Below are positions 19,293 to 28,060 of a DNA stretch of 64,000 nt, one piece after another. A program made the position numbers and the translations under genes. Within the stretch, counting starts at the first letter, position 1; the number at the start of each line of letters is the position of its first letter. The DNA is from Rhizobiales bacterium 62-17 (lineage in GTDB: Bacteria; Pseudomonadota; Alphaproteobacteria; Rhizobiales; Beijerinckiaceae). The notes below the pieces were generated by a model. It had not been told where the DNA came from. It saw only the letters and a program-made list of their open reading frames with translations, and ran no database searches. The stretch lies in the NCBI GenBank assembly GCA_001898965.1, contig MKVW01000009.1, positions 422,727 to 486,726 of the forward strand, given 5' to 3'.

Positions 19293-20411
19293 CTAGCCGC
19301 CTTTCGCGCCCTGCTTGGCGAAATCGCGCAACGCTTCGGCGACAAGACGACAAGCTTCGTCGGTGCCGATGGTGATGCGGATCGCATCGGGCAGGTGGTA
19401 GGAGCCGACGCCGCGCACGATCAAGCCGCGCTGCGCCAGGAAAGCTTCCGCTTCCTTGGCGGTGAAGCCCGGCTTATGCGTGAAATGCACGAGAATGAAA
19501 TTGGCGACGCTCGGCGTCACGTCGAAACCGGCGGCGCGCACTTCCTGCGTCAGCCAGTCGAGCCACTTCTCATTGTGCGCGGCCGACATTTCGACATGCT
19601 TGGTGTCGTTGATCGCCGCCGCGCCGGCGACGAGGCCGGGACCGCTGACGTTGAAGGGACCGCGCACGCGATTGATGATGTCACACACTTCTTCGGACGC
19701 GTACATCCAGCCGATGCGCACCGCCGCCAGACCATGGATCTTCGAGAACGTGCGCGTCATCACCACGTTGGAGAACTCGGACACCATTTCCAGGCCCGCC
19801 GTGTAATCGTTCTTGCGCACATATTCCGCGTAAGCAGCGTCGAGTACCAACAGCACATGCGGCGGCAGGCCAGCGTGCAGGCGCTTGATCTCCTCGAACG
19901 GCAGATAGGTGCCGGTCGGATTGTTCGGGTTGGCGATGAACACCACCTTGGTGCGCGGGGTCACGCGCGACAGGATGTCGTCGACATCGGCGGTGTAGTT
20001 CTTCTCTTCCGAAATGATCGGTGTGCCGCCCGCCGCCTGAATGGCGATGTAATAGATCTGGAAGCCGTGCTTGGTCATGATGCCTTCGTCGCCCGGCCCG
20101 ATATAGGCGGCGGCGAGCAAGTGCAGCAGATCGTCGGAGCCGCAGCCGCAGACGATGCGATTGGCATCGAGGCCGAAGCGCGCGGCGATGGCTTCGCGCA
20201 GCACGCGCGCCGCGCCATCGGGATAAAGATCGAGCGTCTTGGCGGCGGCTTCATAAGCATCGCGCGCCGCTTGCGACGGCCCGAACGGCGTTTCGTTGGA
20301 AGACAGTTTGAACGTCTTGCCGCTGCCCTTGGCCGGGCTCTTGCCGGGCACATAGGCCTCGATATCCAGAATGCCGGCGCGCGGGGCGGGGCGGGACAGG
20401 GTGGTGGTCAT
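19293..20411 (-). CDS. hisC: Histidinol-phosphate aminotransferase, probably also aromatic aminotransferase
   Basis: PLP-dependent class II aminotransferase for histidinol phosphate. Visible are [12 protein letters not shown], the cofactor-binding [16 protein letters not shown] and the lysine in [17 protein letters not shown]. At 372 residues it is normal. Placed between chorismate mutase and prephenate dehydrogenase, it may also transaminate aromatic substrates, as HisC-type enzymes do in several bacteria; this is inference from context. The stop overlaps the tyrC translation start region. Confidence 0.92.
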   Translation of the reverse strand: MTTTLSRPAPRAGILDIEAYVPGKSPAKGSGKTFKLSSNETPFGPSQAARDAYEAAAKTLDLYPDGAARVLREAIAARFGLDANRIVCGCGSDDLLHLLAAAYIGPGDEGIMTKHGFQIYYIAIQAAGGTPIISEEKNYTADVDDILSRVTPRTKVVFIANPNNPTGTYLPFEEIKRLHAGLPPHVLLVLDAAYAEYVRKNDYTAGLEMVSEFSNVVMTRTFSKIHGLAAVRIGWMYASEEVCDIINRVRGPFNVSGPGLVAGAAAINDTKHVEMSAAHNEKWLDWLTQEVRAAGFDVTPSVANFILVHFTHKPGFTAKEAEAFLAQRGLIVRGVGSYHLPDAIRITIGTDEACRLVAEALRDFAKQGAKGG

Positions 20412-20450
20412 CAGAAACTCCGGAAACGTCGATACGTCAGAAAGGTTGGA

Positions 20451-21347
20451 TCAGGTGTCGGCGGAAACTTCGGCTGGCGCCGGATGTCGATGCACCTGAT
20501 GTCGCGCCGCATGGCTGCCGATTTCGGCAAGGCGCACGTCGCGATGGCCGGCCTGGACGAACAGCGCCTTGAGATCGGCGAGGGGAACATTGCCCGGCAT
20601 GGCCAGCAGGATCGACAGGCCCAATTCGCTGCCGACATTGCCGAGGATTTCGCCACCGGCCCGGCCAATCAGCTCGGGCAGCGCGTCGCGCCAGCGCAGG
20701 ATCGAGGCTTCGTAGATCACCACATCACGCGAGGCCGCTTCCGCCAAGGGCAGGGAGAGGACGAAAGCCGGCACGCCGGCGGGATGATCCGGCCGCTCGA
20801 CGAAGGGCAGGCGGGCGATGATCTTGGGCGCCTCGGGCGGAGCCAGGCGGTGCCACCAGGGCTGCGCCATGGCGCCGCTGTCCATGCGCACCATGCCCAG
20901 ATCGCCCTGCGAGGCCTGCACCGCATCGATCACGCCGAGAGCCCCGTAATGCGGAATGAAGGGAACGGTGAAGCCGAAGTGGAAACGGGCGGAATCGCGC
21001 ATCATCGCATCGCCGGCCGCCGTATCGACATGGACGCTGTAGGGCGCCTGCACATAGGTGAAGGTGGAGATGATGATGCGCCAGATGCCCTCGACCGTGT
21101 CGAGTGGCAGCAACCCCCGGTGGCGCATGGCGATGCGCCGCATCATGTCGGCCTCCCGGCCCGGCCGGAACGCCGATCCGCCGCCCTGGCGCGCCTTGAT
21201 GGCGATCAGCTTGTCGATGATGGCGCTGCGCTCGATCAAAAGCTCATGCATGTCCTGGTCGATCCGGTCGATATCGACACGGAGCGTCGCCAGATCCACG
21301 ACGGGATCGGCAGCGGAACCAGAGGGCGACTTGACGTCTGCTGACAT
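20451..21347 (-). CDS. Chorismate mutase (AroQ type) with additional C-terminal domain
   Basis: An AroQ chorismate mutase domain (about 15-105) converts chorismate to prephenate: it has LRVDIDRIDQDMHELLIERS, KARQGG with the active-site Arg/Lys, and READMMRRI. The remaining 190 residues are not an obvious prephenate dehydratase: no TRF motif or ACT domain was found, although FIPHYGALGVIDAV and GDLGMVRMDSGAM recall periplasmic-binding-like folds. This longer form is frequent in Hyphomicrobiales. ATG at 21347 is preferred to GTG at 21359. It leads the hisC-tyrC operon. Confidence 0.82.
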   Translation of the reverse strand: MSADVKSPSGSAADPVVDLATLRVDIDRIDQDMHELLIERSAIIDKLIAIKARQGGGSAFRPGREADMMRRIAMRHRGLLPLDTVEGIWRIIISTFTYVQAPYSVHVDTAAGDAMMRDSARFHFGFTVPFIPHYGALGVIDAVQASQGDLGMVRMDSGAMAQPWWHRLAPPEAPKIIARLPFVERPDHPAGVPAFVLSLPLAEAASRDVVIYEASILRWRDALPELIGRAGGEILGNVGSELGLSILLAMPGNVPLADLKALFVQAGHRDVRLAEIGSHAARHQVHRHPAPAEVSADT

Positions 21348-21457
21348 GGCTTGCTTCACGGACTGAACACGGAATGGGCGGGCGGATTGTCATAATCAGG
21401 CACCCCGCCGAAGGCAAAGGAATAGAACCGGCTTGGGATCGCCGGCCGCAGCTTGCC

Positions 21458-21487
21458 TTGACTTGCTCTTAACCCGACACCTATATA
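21458..21487 (+). promoter_or_regulatory. Housekeeping-type promoter of metX-metW
   Basis: TTGACT (21458-21463) and TATATA (21482-21487) are separated by 18 bases. A short palindromic stretch AACGCGTT lies downstream at 21494-21501. No SAM-II riboswitch signature is visible in the leader. Confidence 0.5.
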
Positions 21488-21539
21488 TCGCACAACGCGT
21501 TCGAAATAGAGAACGATACGCGATCGAAAGGACTTGAGC

Positions 21540-22742
21540 GTGGCAGGCACTGGAACGCTCCCGACGGCGGATGCGCCCCTGGCCACGGCCATTCCCGACG
21601 ATATACCGACGCAATTCGTCCATTTTCCCGAAAATCAGCCCCTGGCCATGGATGCCGGTGTGCTGCTGGCGCCGCTCACCATCGCCTATCAGACCTACGG
21701 CACTCTCAACGCCGACAAATCCAACGCGGTGCTGATCTGCCATGCGCTGACCGGGGACCAGCATGTCGCCAACATTCACCCGGTCACCGGCAAGCCCGGC
21801 TGGTGGGGCACCATGGTCGGCCCCGGCCGGCCGATCGATACCGACCGCTATTTCGTCATCTGCTCCAACGTGGTCGGCGGCTGCATGGGCACCACCGGCC
21901 CGACCTCGCTCAATCCCGCCACCGGCAAGGCCTATGGCCTCGACCTGCCGGTCGTCACCATCCGCGACATGGTGCGCGCCCAGGCCATGCTGATCGACCA
22001 TCTCGGCATCGATCAACTGTTCTGCGTCGCCGGCGGCTCCATGGGCGGTATGCAGGTCCTGCAATGGGCGGCGCTTTATCCCGAGCGCGTCTTCGCCGCC
22101 ATGCCGATCGCCGCCGCCGCGCGGCATTCCTCGCAGAACATCGCCTTCCACGAAGTCGGCCGCCAGGCGATCATGGCCGATCCCGACTGGCGCGGCGGCC
22201 GCTACATCGATCAAGGCATCAAGCCGCATAAGGGCCTCGCGGTCGCACGCATGGCCGCCCACATCACCTATCTGTCCGACGAAGCGCTGCAGCGCAAATT
22301 CGGCCGCAGGTATCAGGACCGCGAAGCCCCGACCTTCTCTTTCGATGCCGACTTCCAGGTCGAAAGCTATCTGCGCTATCAGGGCTCGACCTTCGTCGAG
22401 CGCTTCGACGCCAATTCCTATCTCTACGTCACCCGCGCGATGGATTATTTCGATCTCGCCGAAGACTATGGCGGCGTGCTCGCCAATGCCTTCAAGGGCA
22501 GCCGCACGCGCTTCTGCGTGACGTCTTTCACGTCCGACTGGCTGTTCCCGACAGCCGATTCACGCGCCATCGTGCATGCGTTGAATGCCAGCGGCGCTTC
22601 GGTGTCCTTCGTCGAAATCGAGACCGATCGCGGCCACGATGCCTTTCTGCTCAACGTGCCGGAACTCTTCGCCACCTCGCGCGGCTTCCTCGAAGCAGCG
22701 GCCCGCGCGCGCGGCATCGCGCCGAAAGTGAAATCCTCCTGA
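21540..22742 (+). CDS. metX: Homoserine O-acetyltransferase
   Basis: Alpha/beta-hydrolase acyltransferase that activates homoserine for methionine synthesis. The nucleophile elbow AGGSMGGMQ, the catalytic Asp in SDWLFP and His in DRGHDAFLL are all in place, together with HALTGDQHV and [12 protein letters not shown]. Start: GTG at 21540 has AAAGGA seven bases upstream; the TTG at 21534 is too close to it. At 400 residues it is normal. metW overlaps its stop by one base. Whether the acyl donor is acetyl- or succinyl-CoA cannot be judged from the motifs. Confidence 0.92.
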   Translation: MAGTGTLPTADAPLATAIPDDIPTQFVHFPENQPLAMDAGVLLAPLTIAYQTYGTLNADKSNAVLICHALTGDQHVANIHPVTGKPGWWGTMVGPGRPIDTDRYFVICSNVVGGCMGTTGPTSLNPATGKAYGLDLPVVTIRDMVRAQAMLIDHLGIDQLFCVAGGSMGGMQVLQWAALYPERVFAAMPIAAAARHSSQNIAFHEVGRQAIMADPDWRGGRYIDQGIKPHKGLAVARMAAHITYLSDEALQRKFGRRYQDREAPTFSFDADFQVESYLRYQGSTFVERFDANSYLYVTRAMDYFDLAEDYGGVLANAFKGSRTRFCVTSFTSDWLFPTADSRAIVHALNASGASVSFVEIETDRGHDAFLLNVPELFATSRGFLEAAARARGIAPKVKSS

Positions 22743-23407
22743 TGAGCGCAGATACCGTGACGCGATCGGGCATCAACGTCCCGCCTCTCGGTGACGAAGG
22801 CCGCCTCGATCATCTCCTCATCGCCAGCATGGTCAACGACAACACGCGCGTGCTCGATGTCGGCTGCGGCGACGGCGCGCTGCTGCGCCTACTCGTCGAC
22901 AAACACGGCGTCGACGGGCGCGGCATCGAATTGTCGAAGAGCGGCGTCAATGAAGCCGTCGCCAAAGGCCTGTCGGTCATCCAGGGCGATGCCGATACCG
23001 ATCTCGCCGATTATCCCGACGACAGTTTCGACTATGTGATCCTGTCACAGACAATCCAGGCGACACGCCGGCCGAAAGTCGTTCTCGAACACATGCTGCG
23101 CGTCGGCCGCCACGCCATTGTCTCGTTTCCCAATTTCGGCCATTGGAAGTTGCGCCTGCAACTGCTGGTCAAAGGCAAGATGCCGATGACCGGCATTCTC
23201 TCCAATCCCTGGTACGACACGCCCAATATTCACTTCTGCACCATCCGCGACTTCGTCGGTCTGGTCGATGAAGTGGGCGCCAAGATCGAACGCGCCGAAG
23301 CACTCAACCGCTATGGCGCGCCGCTCGGCTTCACCGCGCCCTGGTGGGTCTGGAACATGTTCGGCGAGCAGGGGCTTTTTCTGTTGAAGCGTGGCAAGCA
23401 GTCCTAG
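22742..23407 (+). CDS. metW: Methionine biosynthesis protein MetW
   Basis: Class I methyltransferase-fold protein that is paired with MetX and needed for full homoserine acylation in several bacteria. SAM-pocket-like VLDVGCGDGALL (about 36-47), SKSGVNEAV and the MetW block SFPNFGHWKLRLQLLVKGKMP and SNPWYDTPNIHFCTIRDF identify it. TGATG overlap with metX couples translation. Length 221, normal. A copy of the palindromic repeat lies 33 bases after its stop. Confidence 0.92.
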   Translation: MSADTVTRSGINVPPLGDEGRLDHLLIASMVNDNTRVLDVGCGDGALLRLLVDKHGVDGRGIELSKSGVNEAVAKGLSVIQGDADTDLADYPDDSFDYVILSQTIQATRRPKVVLEHMLRVGRHAIVSFPNFGHWKLRLQLLVKGKMPMTGILSNPWYDTPNIHFCTIRDFVGLVDEVGAKIERAEALNRYGAPLGFTAPWWVWNMFGEQGLFLLKRGKQS

Positions 23408-23440
23408 CATTGCACCCTCCGGAAGTGGCCCGACACCTTC

Positions 23441-23587
23441 GTGTCATCCCGGACGCGCTGAAAGCGCGATCCGGGAGCCAGGGGCCTGTGGTAGAATGCT
23501 TGCCTTGCCTGACGACACGCACAATCCGTTCGCCTAAAGCGGCTGCCCCTGGTTCCCGGGTCGCCCGCTGGGCGCCCGGGATGACAC
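23441..23587. repeat. Palindromic intergenic element, family 1, copy 2
   Basis: 147 bp between metW and the lysE-type gene. Starts GTGTCATCCCGGAC, ends CCCGGGATGACAC. The left arm has stem GCGCT-GAA-AGCGC between TCCCGGA and TCCGGGA, and CCAGGGGC with GTGGTAGAATG follows. Stem letters differ from copy 1 but pairing is kept. Confidence 0.9.
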
Positions 23588-23639
23588 AAAGGTGCTGGCT
23601 TCTCCTGCATCAACGCGCGGCCCTGCGGAGGTCTGTCTC

Positions 23640-24263
23640 ATGTCCCCCGAATTCCTCGTCACCACGCTCATCATCGTCGCCTCGCCCGGCATCGGCGCGA
23701 CCTATACGATCGCAGCCGGCTTGAACCGCGGCGCCAAGGCAAGCCTCTGGGCCGCCTTCGCCTGCACCCTGGGGATCGTGCCGCATCTCATCGCGGCGAT
23801 GACCGGCCTGGCGGCTTTGCTGCACACCTCGGCGCTGCTGTTCGACATCGTCAAATATGTCGGCGTCGCCTATCTGCTCTACATGGCCTGGGCGACGCTC
23901 AAGGAGCGGGGATCGATGAAGATCGAGAGCCGGACCGACGCGCGCGACGGCTGGCGCGGTATCATCGATGTGCTCGTCAACGGCATCCTGATCAATCTGT
24001 TGAACCCCAAACTGTCGATCTTCTTCGTCTCCTTCCTGCCGCAGTTCATCAGCCCCACGGAGCCGCATGTTCTGAGAGAGATGATGGCCCTTTCGGGCGT
24101 CTTCATGCTGGCGACCTTCGTGGTGTTCGCGCTCTACGGCCTGTTCGCGTCAACGATGCGCGACCGGGTGCTGTCGAGCCCGACGGTGCTGGCCTGGATG
24201 CGGCGCGGTTTCGCCGCCGCTTTCGTGGCGCTTGGGGCCAAGCTTGCGCTGAGCCAACGCTAA
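23640..24263 (+). CDS. LysE/RhtB-family amino-acid exporter
   Basis: Inner-membrane exporter with about six membrane helices. The N-terminal stretch IIVASPGIGATYTIAAGLNRGAKASLWAAFACTLGI is the family signature, and NGILINLLNPKLSIFFVSFLPQFI the second conserved block. Its substrate is likely an amino acid or derivative and cannot be told from sequence. ATG at 23640 is preferred to an earlier GTG because CGGAGG is eight bases upstream and the membrane segment begins at once. 207 residues. The preceding repeat separates it from metW, so it probably has its own promoter. Confidence 0.88.
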   Translation: MSPEFLVTTLIIVASPGIGATYTIAAGLNRGAKASLWAAFACTLGIVPHLIAAMTGLAALLHTSALLFDIVKYVGVAYLLYMAWATLKERGSMKIESRTDARDGWRGIIDVLVNGILINLLNPKLSIFFVSFLPQFISPTEPHVLREMMALSGVFMLATFVVFALYGLFASTMRDRVLSSPTVLAWMRRGFAAAFVALGAKLALSQR

Positions 24264-24303
24264 CCTAAATAAAGAGCAACCTTCCTCACTCGGATCCCCT
24301 CTT

Positions 24304-25353
24304 ATGACTGATGACGCGACCCCGCGCCCCCTCGAACTCGGCCTCGATACCTTCGGCGACGTCACCTTTGGCGACGATGGCGAGCTGCTGCCGCATGCCC
24401 AGGTGATCCGCAACGTCATCGACGAAGCGGTGCTGGCCGACGAAGTCGGCTGCACCTTCATTGGCCTGGGCGAACATCACCGCAGCGACTTCGCCATTTC
24501 GGCGCCGGAAGTGGTGCTGGCCGCCATTGCCGCGCGCACCCAGAACATTCGCCTGGGCTCCGCCGTCACCGTGCTCTCCTCCGATGACCCGATCCGCGTG
24601 TTTCAGCGCTTCTCGACGCTCGATGCGGCCTCCAACGGCCGCGCCGAAGTGATCCTTGGGCGCGGTTCCTTCACCGAATCCTTCCCGCTGTTCGGCTTCG
24701 ATCTCAACGACTACGAAAAGCTGTTCGAGGAGAAGCTCGATCTCTTCGCCGCGCTGCTGCCGCAGCAGGAAGTCTCCTGGCAGGGCAGCGTGCGCCCGCC
24801 GCTCGACAAGCAACGCGTCTATCCGCCGATCGAACGCGGCACGCTCAAAACCTGGATCGGCGTTGGCGGCAGTCCGCAATCGGTGGTGCGCGCGGCGCAC
24901 TACGGCCTGCCGCTGATGCTCGCCATCATCGGCGGCGATCCGCAGCGCTTTCACCCCTATGTCGATCTCTTCCATCGCGCGCTGAACGAATTCAAGAAAC
25001 CGGCGCTGCCGATCGGCGTGCATTCGCCCGGCCATGTCGCCGACACGGATGAACAGGCGCGCGAGGATCTCTGGCCCTGCTACAAGCGCATGCACGACCG
25101 CATCGGCGCCGAGCGCGGCTGGCCGCCGACGAGCCGCGCCCAGTTCGATCAGGAGATCGCCCACGGCTCGCTCTATGTCGGCGCGCCGGAAACCGTCGCC
25201 CACAAGATCGCCGCCACGGCCAAAGGCCTCGGTATCGCCCGCTTCGACATGAAGTACAGCGCCGGCCCCTTGCCGCACGGCAAGCTGATGCGCAGCATCG
25301 AGCTTTATGGCCGCAAGGTCATCCCGATGGTGCACGACCTGCTCGCGGGCTAA
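24304..25353 (+). CDS. LLM-class flavin-dependent oxidoreductase (luciferase-like)
   Basis: Luciferase-like TIM-barrel monooxygenase using reduced FMN or F420. LGLDTFGDVTF at the N-terminus, GEHHRSDFAISAPEVVLAAIA (about 57-77), IRLGSAVTVLSSDDPIRVFQRF and the GRGSFTESFPLFGFDL loop are typical of this group. Members near this one oxidise small hydrophobic or sulfur compounds, but the substrate is unknown. 349 residues, normal. It stands alone facing the acetyltransferase gene. Confidence 0.85.
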   Translation: MTDDATPRPLELGLDTFGDVTFGDDGELLPHAQVIRNVIDEAVLADEVGCTFIGLGEHHRSDFAISAPEVVLAAIAARTQNIRLGSAVTVLSSDDPIRVFQRFSTLDAASNGRAEVILGRGSFTESFPLFGFDLNDYEKLFEEKLDLFAALLPQQEVSWQGSVRPPLDKQRVYPPIERGTLKTWIGVGGSPQSVVRAAHYGLPLMLAIIGGDPQRFHPYVDLFHRALNEFKKPALPIGVHSPGHVADTDEQAREDLWPCYKRMHDRIGAERGWPPTSRAQFDQEIAHGSLYVGAPETVAHKIAATAKGLGIARFDMKYSAGPLPHGKLMRSIELYGRKVIPMVHDLLAG

Positions 25354-25355
25354 AA

Positions 25356-25865
25356 TTAGCGCTCGAATTTATAAGCGACGCGCTCGCACACTTTCGCGCC
25401 GAAATATTCCAGCGCTTTGGCGATGGGCTTGCCACCCATCGCCTCATAGAAGCCGGTGGCGAGTTCATTTTCCGCCAGGGCCCAGACGACGAGCGTGCCA
25501 TAGCCGCGCCGCACCAGATCGCTCTGCGCCGCACGGAACAGCCGGCGGCCGAAGCCGAGCCCCTGGAATTCCGGCAGCAAATAAAGCTCATAGATTTCGC
25601 CGCTGCCGCGCGCCGAAGCATCGCGATTGCGGCCATAGCTGATATAGCCGGCGATACTGTCCTCGAAATCGGCAACGAGCAGGCCGGCGCCACGCTGGAT
25701 CGCCGCCCGCCACCAGCGCCCACCGCGATGGCGCACCATGCGATCGAGTTCACGCCCGGGAATAATACCCCGGTAAGCATGGAACCACGCGGCAGCATAA
25801 ACATCCGCCATGCCGGCGATGTCGTCGGCCTTCGCAGTTCGCACTGAAAGAAGAGCCTCTTGCAT
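25356..25865 (-). CDS. GNAT-family N-acetyltransferase
   Basis: Acetyl-CoA-dependent acetyltransferase of the GNAT fold. The cofactor-binding motif is LLPEFQGLGFGRRLF, with the preceding strand GEIYELYL and the C-terminal GFYEAMGG block. The substrate is unknown; small GNATs of this type acetylate amino groups of metabolites or proteins. ATG at 25865 gives 169 residues beginning just before the domain (SVRTAKADDIAGMADVY). A GTG at 25898 would add 11 residues. Two bases separate its stop from the LLM gene stop (convergent). Confidence 0.85.
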   Translation of the reverse strand: MQEALLSVRTAKADDIAGMADVYAAAWFHAYRGIIPGRELDRMVRHRGGRWWRAAIQRGAGLLVADFEDSIAGYISYGRNRDASARGSGEIYELYLLPEFQGLGFGRRLFRAAQSDLVRRGYGTLVVWALAENELATGFYEAMGGKPIAKALEYFGAKVCERVAYKFER

Positions 25866-26139
25866 CCGGCAAGAGTGGGCTGAAATGCCCGCAGACACAA
25901 GCCTTGCTTTGGCGAACCGCGAGACTTTTGTTTTTGTTTGATTCTTATCGAACGGTCAGGCGCTGCCCACACGCGACGGCGCACGCGATGCACGACTCAA
26001 GAGGTGAGTCGCATCCAACGGACGTGGGCAACAGAATTGCGATTCGATCGTCAGCGATCTTGGCAATCTCGCGTCATGCGAATTACTCTGACATTCTCGA
26101 AACATAGCAGACGGGGAGATTTTTCGTGATGGCGGGGCT

Positions 26140-27024
26140 TTGAGCGCGGTGACGGTTTTCAAACATGTTGAACGGCTGCTTGATCGGCCGATCATCACGC
26201 AAGACATGGTCCCCTCCAACGAGACCAACATCAACGGCCCGTCGCTGATTCGCGTGCCGTCTTGGGTGCGCAATCCATTGGGCCGCTACTATCTCTATTT
26301 CTCATCGCATTTCGGCGATCACATTCGTCTCGCTTATGCCGATGCCTTGACCGGGCCTTGGCGGCTACATGCGCCCGGCGTGCTTCACCTGAACGCTTCG
26401 CATTTCAACGACCATATCGCTTCGCCCGATGTCACCATCGACCAGGAGCGGCAGGAGATCCGGCTCTACTATCATGGTGTGGTGGGCGATGTTTTCTCCG
26501 ATCAGCGGACCCGCGTCGCTCTGTCAAACGATGGCCTCATGTTCGAAGCGCAAGCGCCCATCGTCATGGACTGGTATTCCCGGGCCTTCCGCTGGAACGG
26601 CATGATCTACGCGCTGACCATGCCCGGCACGATGTGGCGCTCGCCCGACGGCATCGCGCCCTTCGAACGCGGCCCATCGCTGTTCACCCCACGCATGCGC
26701 CATTCGGCTGTGCGCGTGCGCGGCCATGAACTCGACATTCTCTACACCAATTGCGGTGATAACCCGGAATCGATCCTCGCCACCACGCTCGATCTGCGAT
26801 CCGACTGGCTGTCCTGGCGGGCCGAGCCGAGCACGCTCCTCATTCAACCGGAACGCGCCTATGAAGGCGGCGATCTGCCGCCTGCGCCCTCCGAACGTGG
26901 CGGCGTACGCCAGGCCGTGCGGCAATTGCGCGATCCAGCTTTCTTCGAAGAAGCCGGCAAGACTTATCTGCTCTACGCGGGCGCCGGCGAAAGCGGCATC
27001 TGCTTGGCCGAGCTGCACACATGA
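26140..27024 (+). CDS. Beta-propeller glycoside-hydrolase-like protein (GH43-type fold, tentative)
   Basis: 294 residues with five repeated units of the kind seen in five-bladed beta-propeller glycosidases: GPSLIRVPSWVRNPLGRYYLYFSSHFGDHIRLAYAD, HIASPDVTIDQERQEIRLYYHG, and WNGMIYALTMPGTMWRS. Aspartates that could serve as catalytic residues are present but cannot be assigned. No signal peptide is seen. The start is TTG 26140 or GTG 26149, each with a weak ribosome site. It is the first gene of a three-gene cluster with a periplasmic binding protein and an M28-like protein. Identification by fold resemblance only; the function is open. Confidence 0.55.
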   Translation: MSAVTVFKHVERLLDRPIITQDMVPSNETNINGPSLIRVPSWVRNPLGRYYLYFSSHFGDHIRLAYADALTGPWRLHAPGVLHLNASHFNDHIASPDVTIDQERQEIRLYYHGVVGDVFSDQRTRVALSNDGLMFEAQAPIVMDWYSRAFRWNGMIYALTMPGTMWRSPDGIAPFERGPSLFTPRMRHSAVRVRGHELDILYTNCGDNPESILATTLDLRSDWLSWRAEPSTLLIQPERAYEGGDLPPAPSERGGVRQAVRQLRDPAFFEEAGKTYLLYAGAGESGICLAELHT

Positions 27025-27049
27025 CGAACCGTAAGGTGAGGGAGGAATG

Positions 27050-28060
27050 ATGGTAGCGAAGACGAATCTGCTGGCCCTGGCCGGCGCCCTGCTGTGGTTC
27101 GGCGCGCAGACAGTTCAAGCCGCCGACGACTGGAATGCGGTCATCGTCGCCGCCAAGAAGGAAGGCGTGGTCAATCTCTATTCAGCGCAGATCGGCGTGC
27201 CGGAATTGAAGAAAATCACCCAGGCCTTCCAGGCCAAATACAACATTCCCGTTCAGACTTTAGAATTGCGCGCCAGCGAACTTGTCGAGCGGCTGCGTCT
27301 CGAACAGGCGACCAACCGCACCCAGGCCGATGTCGCCTTCACCGGCGGCGCGGTGACCCTGGAAAAGATCGGCGTATTGCAGCCGCGCGGCGCCATTCCC
27401 AATGTGGCGCGTTTGGATGAAAAATTTCAGGGCAGCGACTTCCGCGTGCCAGTGTTCTCGCAGAGCTTTGCCATCGTCGTGAATCAGAAGCTCGTGCCGG
27501 AAGCGGAGCGGCCGAAGAGCTGGGCCGATCTCGCCGACCCGAAATGGAAAGGTAAGATTCTCTCCGACGATTTTCGCGCACTGGGTGGTGGTGGCCTGTT
27601 CTTCGCCGTCACCTACGAACATCTCGGCCAAGCGTTTCACGAGAAACTGGCGCAAAATAGCCCCGTGTTCAGCCGCGACATCAGGGAAAGCTCGCGGCGC
27701 ATCGCGCGTGGCGAATATCCGCTCTATCTGCCCTATGTCCTGCCCGACGCCCTGCTGACCAAGGGCCTGCCGCTCGCCGTGGTGTTTCCGCAGGAAGGAA
27801 CGCCCTATGGCAATTTCGACGCGGGCGTCGTCAAAGGCGCTGCTCATCCCAATGCGGCACGCCTGTTCATCGATTTCTTCCTCTCCGACGAGGCGCAACT
27901 CATCTATGCCGCCGGCGGCCGCAGGCCGACGGTGAAAGGGCTGGAAGCCTCCTATCCAGCGGAGGCGCGGCCCTATCTCGAAACCAAACTGCTCGGCACT
28001 CAGGAAGATCCTGAACAGCGCGATCGCATGCTCAAACTCGCCACCGAGATCTATCACTGA
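27050..28060 (+). CDS. ABC-transporter periplasmic substrate-binding protein (iron(III)-type fold)
   Basis: Periplasmic binding protein with a signal peptide of about 25 residues (cleavage probably after VQA). The mature start DDWNAVIVAAKKEGVVNLYSA and the segments SWADLADPKWKGKI and PNAARLFIDFFLSDEAQ are typical of the ferric-iron/putrescine-like solute-binding family (extracellular binding protein family 1). The ligand is unknown. ATG at 27050 is four or five bases after GGGAGG; the adjacent ATG at 27047 is too close. No permease or ATPase gene lies nearby. Its stop overlaps the next gene (TGATG). Confidence 0.82.
   Translation: MVAKTNLLALAGALLWFGAQTVQAADDWNAVIVAAKKEGVVNLYSAQIGVPELKKITQAFQAKYNIPVQTLELRASELVERLRLEQATNRTQADVAFTGGAVTLEKIGVLQPRGAIPNVARLDEKFQGSDFRVPVFSQSFAIVVNQKLVPEAERPKSWADLADPKWKGKILSDDFRALGGGGLFFAVTYEHLGQAFHEKLAQNSPVFSRDIRESSRRIARGEYPLYLPYVLPDALLTKGLPLAVVFPQEGTPYGNFDAGVVKGAAHPNAARLFIDFFLSDEAQLIYAAGGRRPTVKGLEASYPAEARPYLETKLLGTQEDPEQRDRMLKLATEIYH

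Noticed and set aside
19278..21344. A long open frame of nearly 690 codons on the plus strand opposite hisC and chorismate mutase
   Set aside because: The minus-strand genes are unambiguous; the composition (His/Arg-rich) is typical of reverse-strand GC-rich shadows.
21360..21539. SAM-II (metA-type) riboswitch in front of metX
   Set aside because: Many alphaproteobacterial metX/metA leaders have one, so I looked for its conserved core (CGTGGTGATTTG-like start and AAGTCGCTAAA-like end), but neither is present. A sigma-70-type promoter is visible instead.
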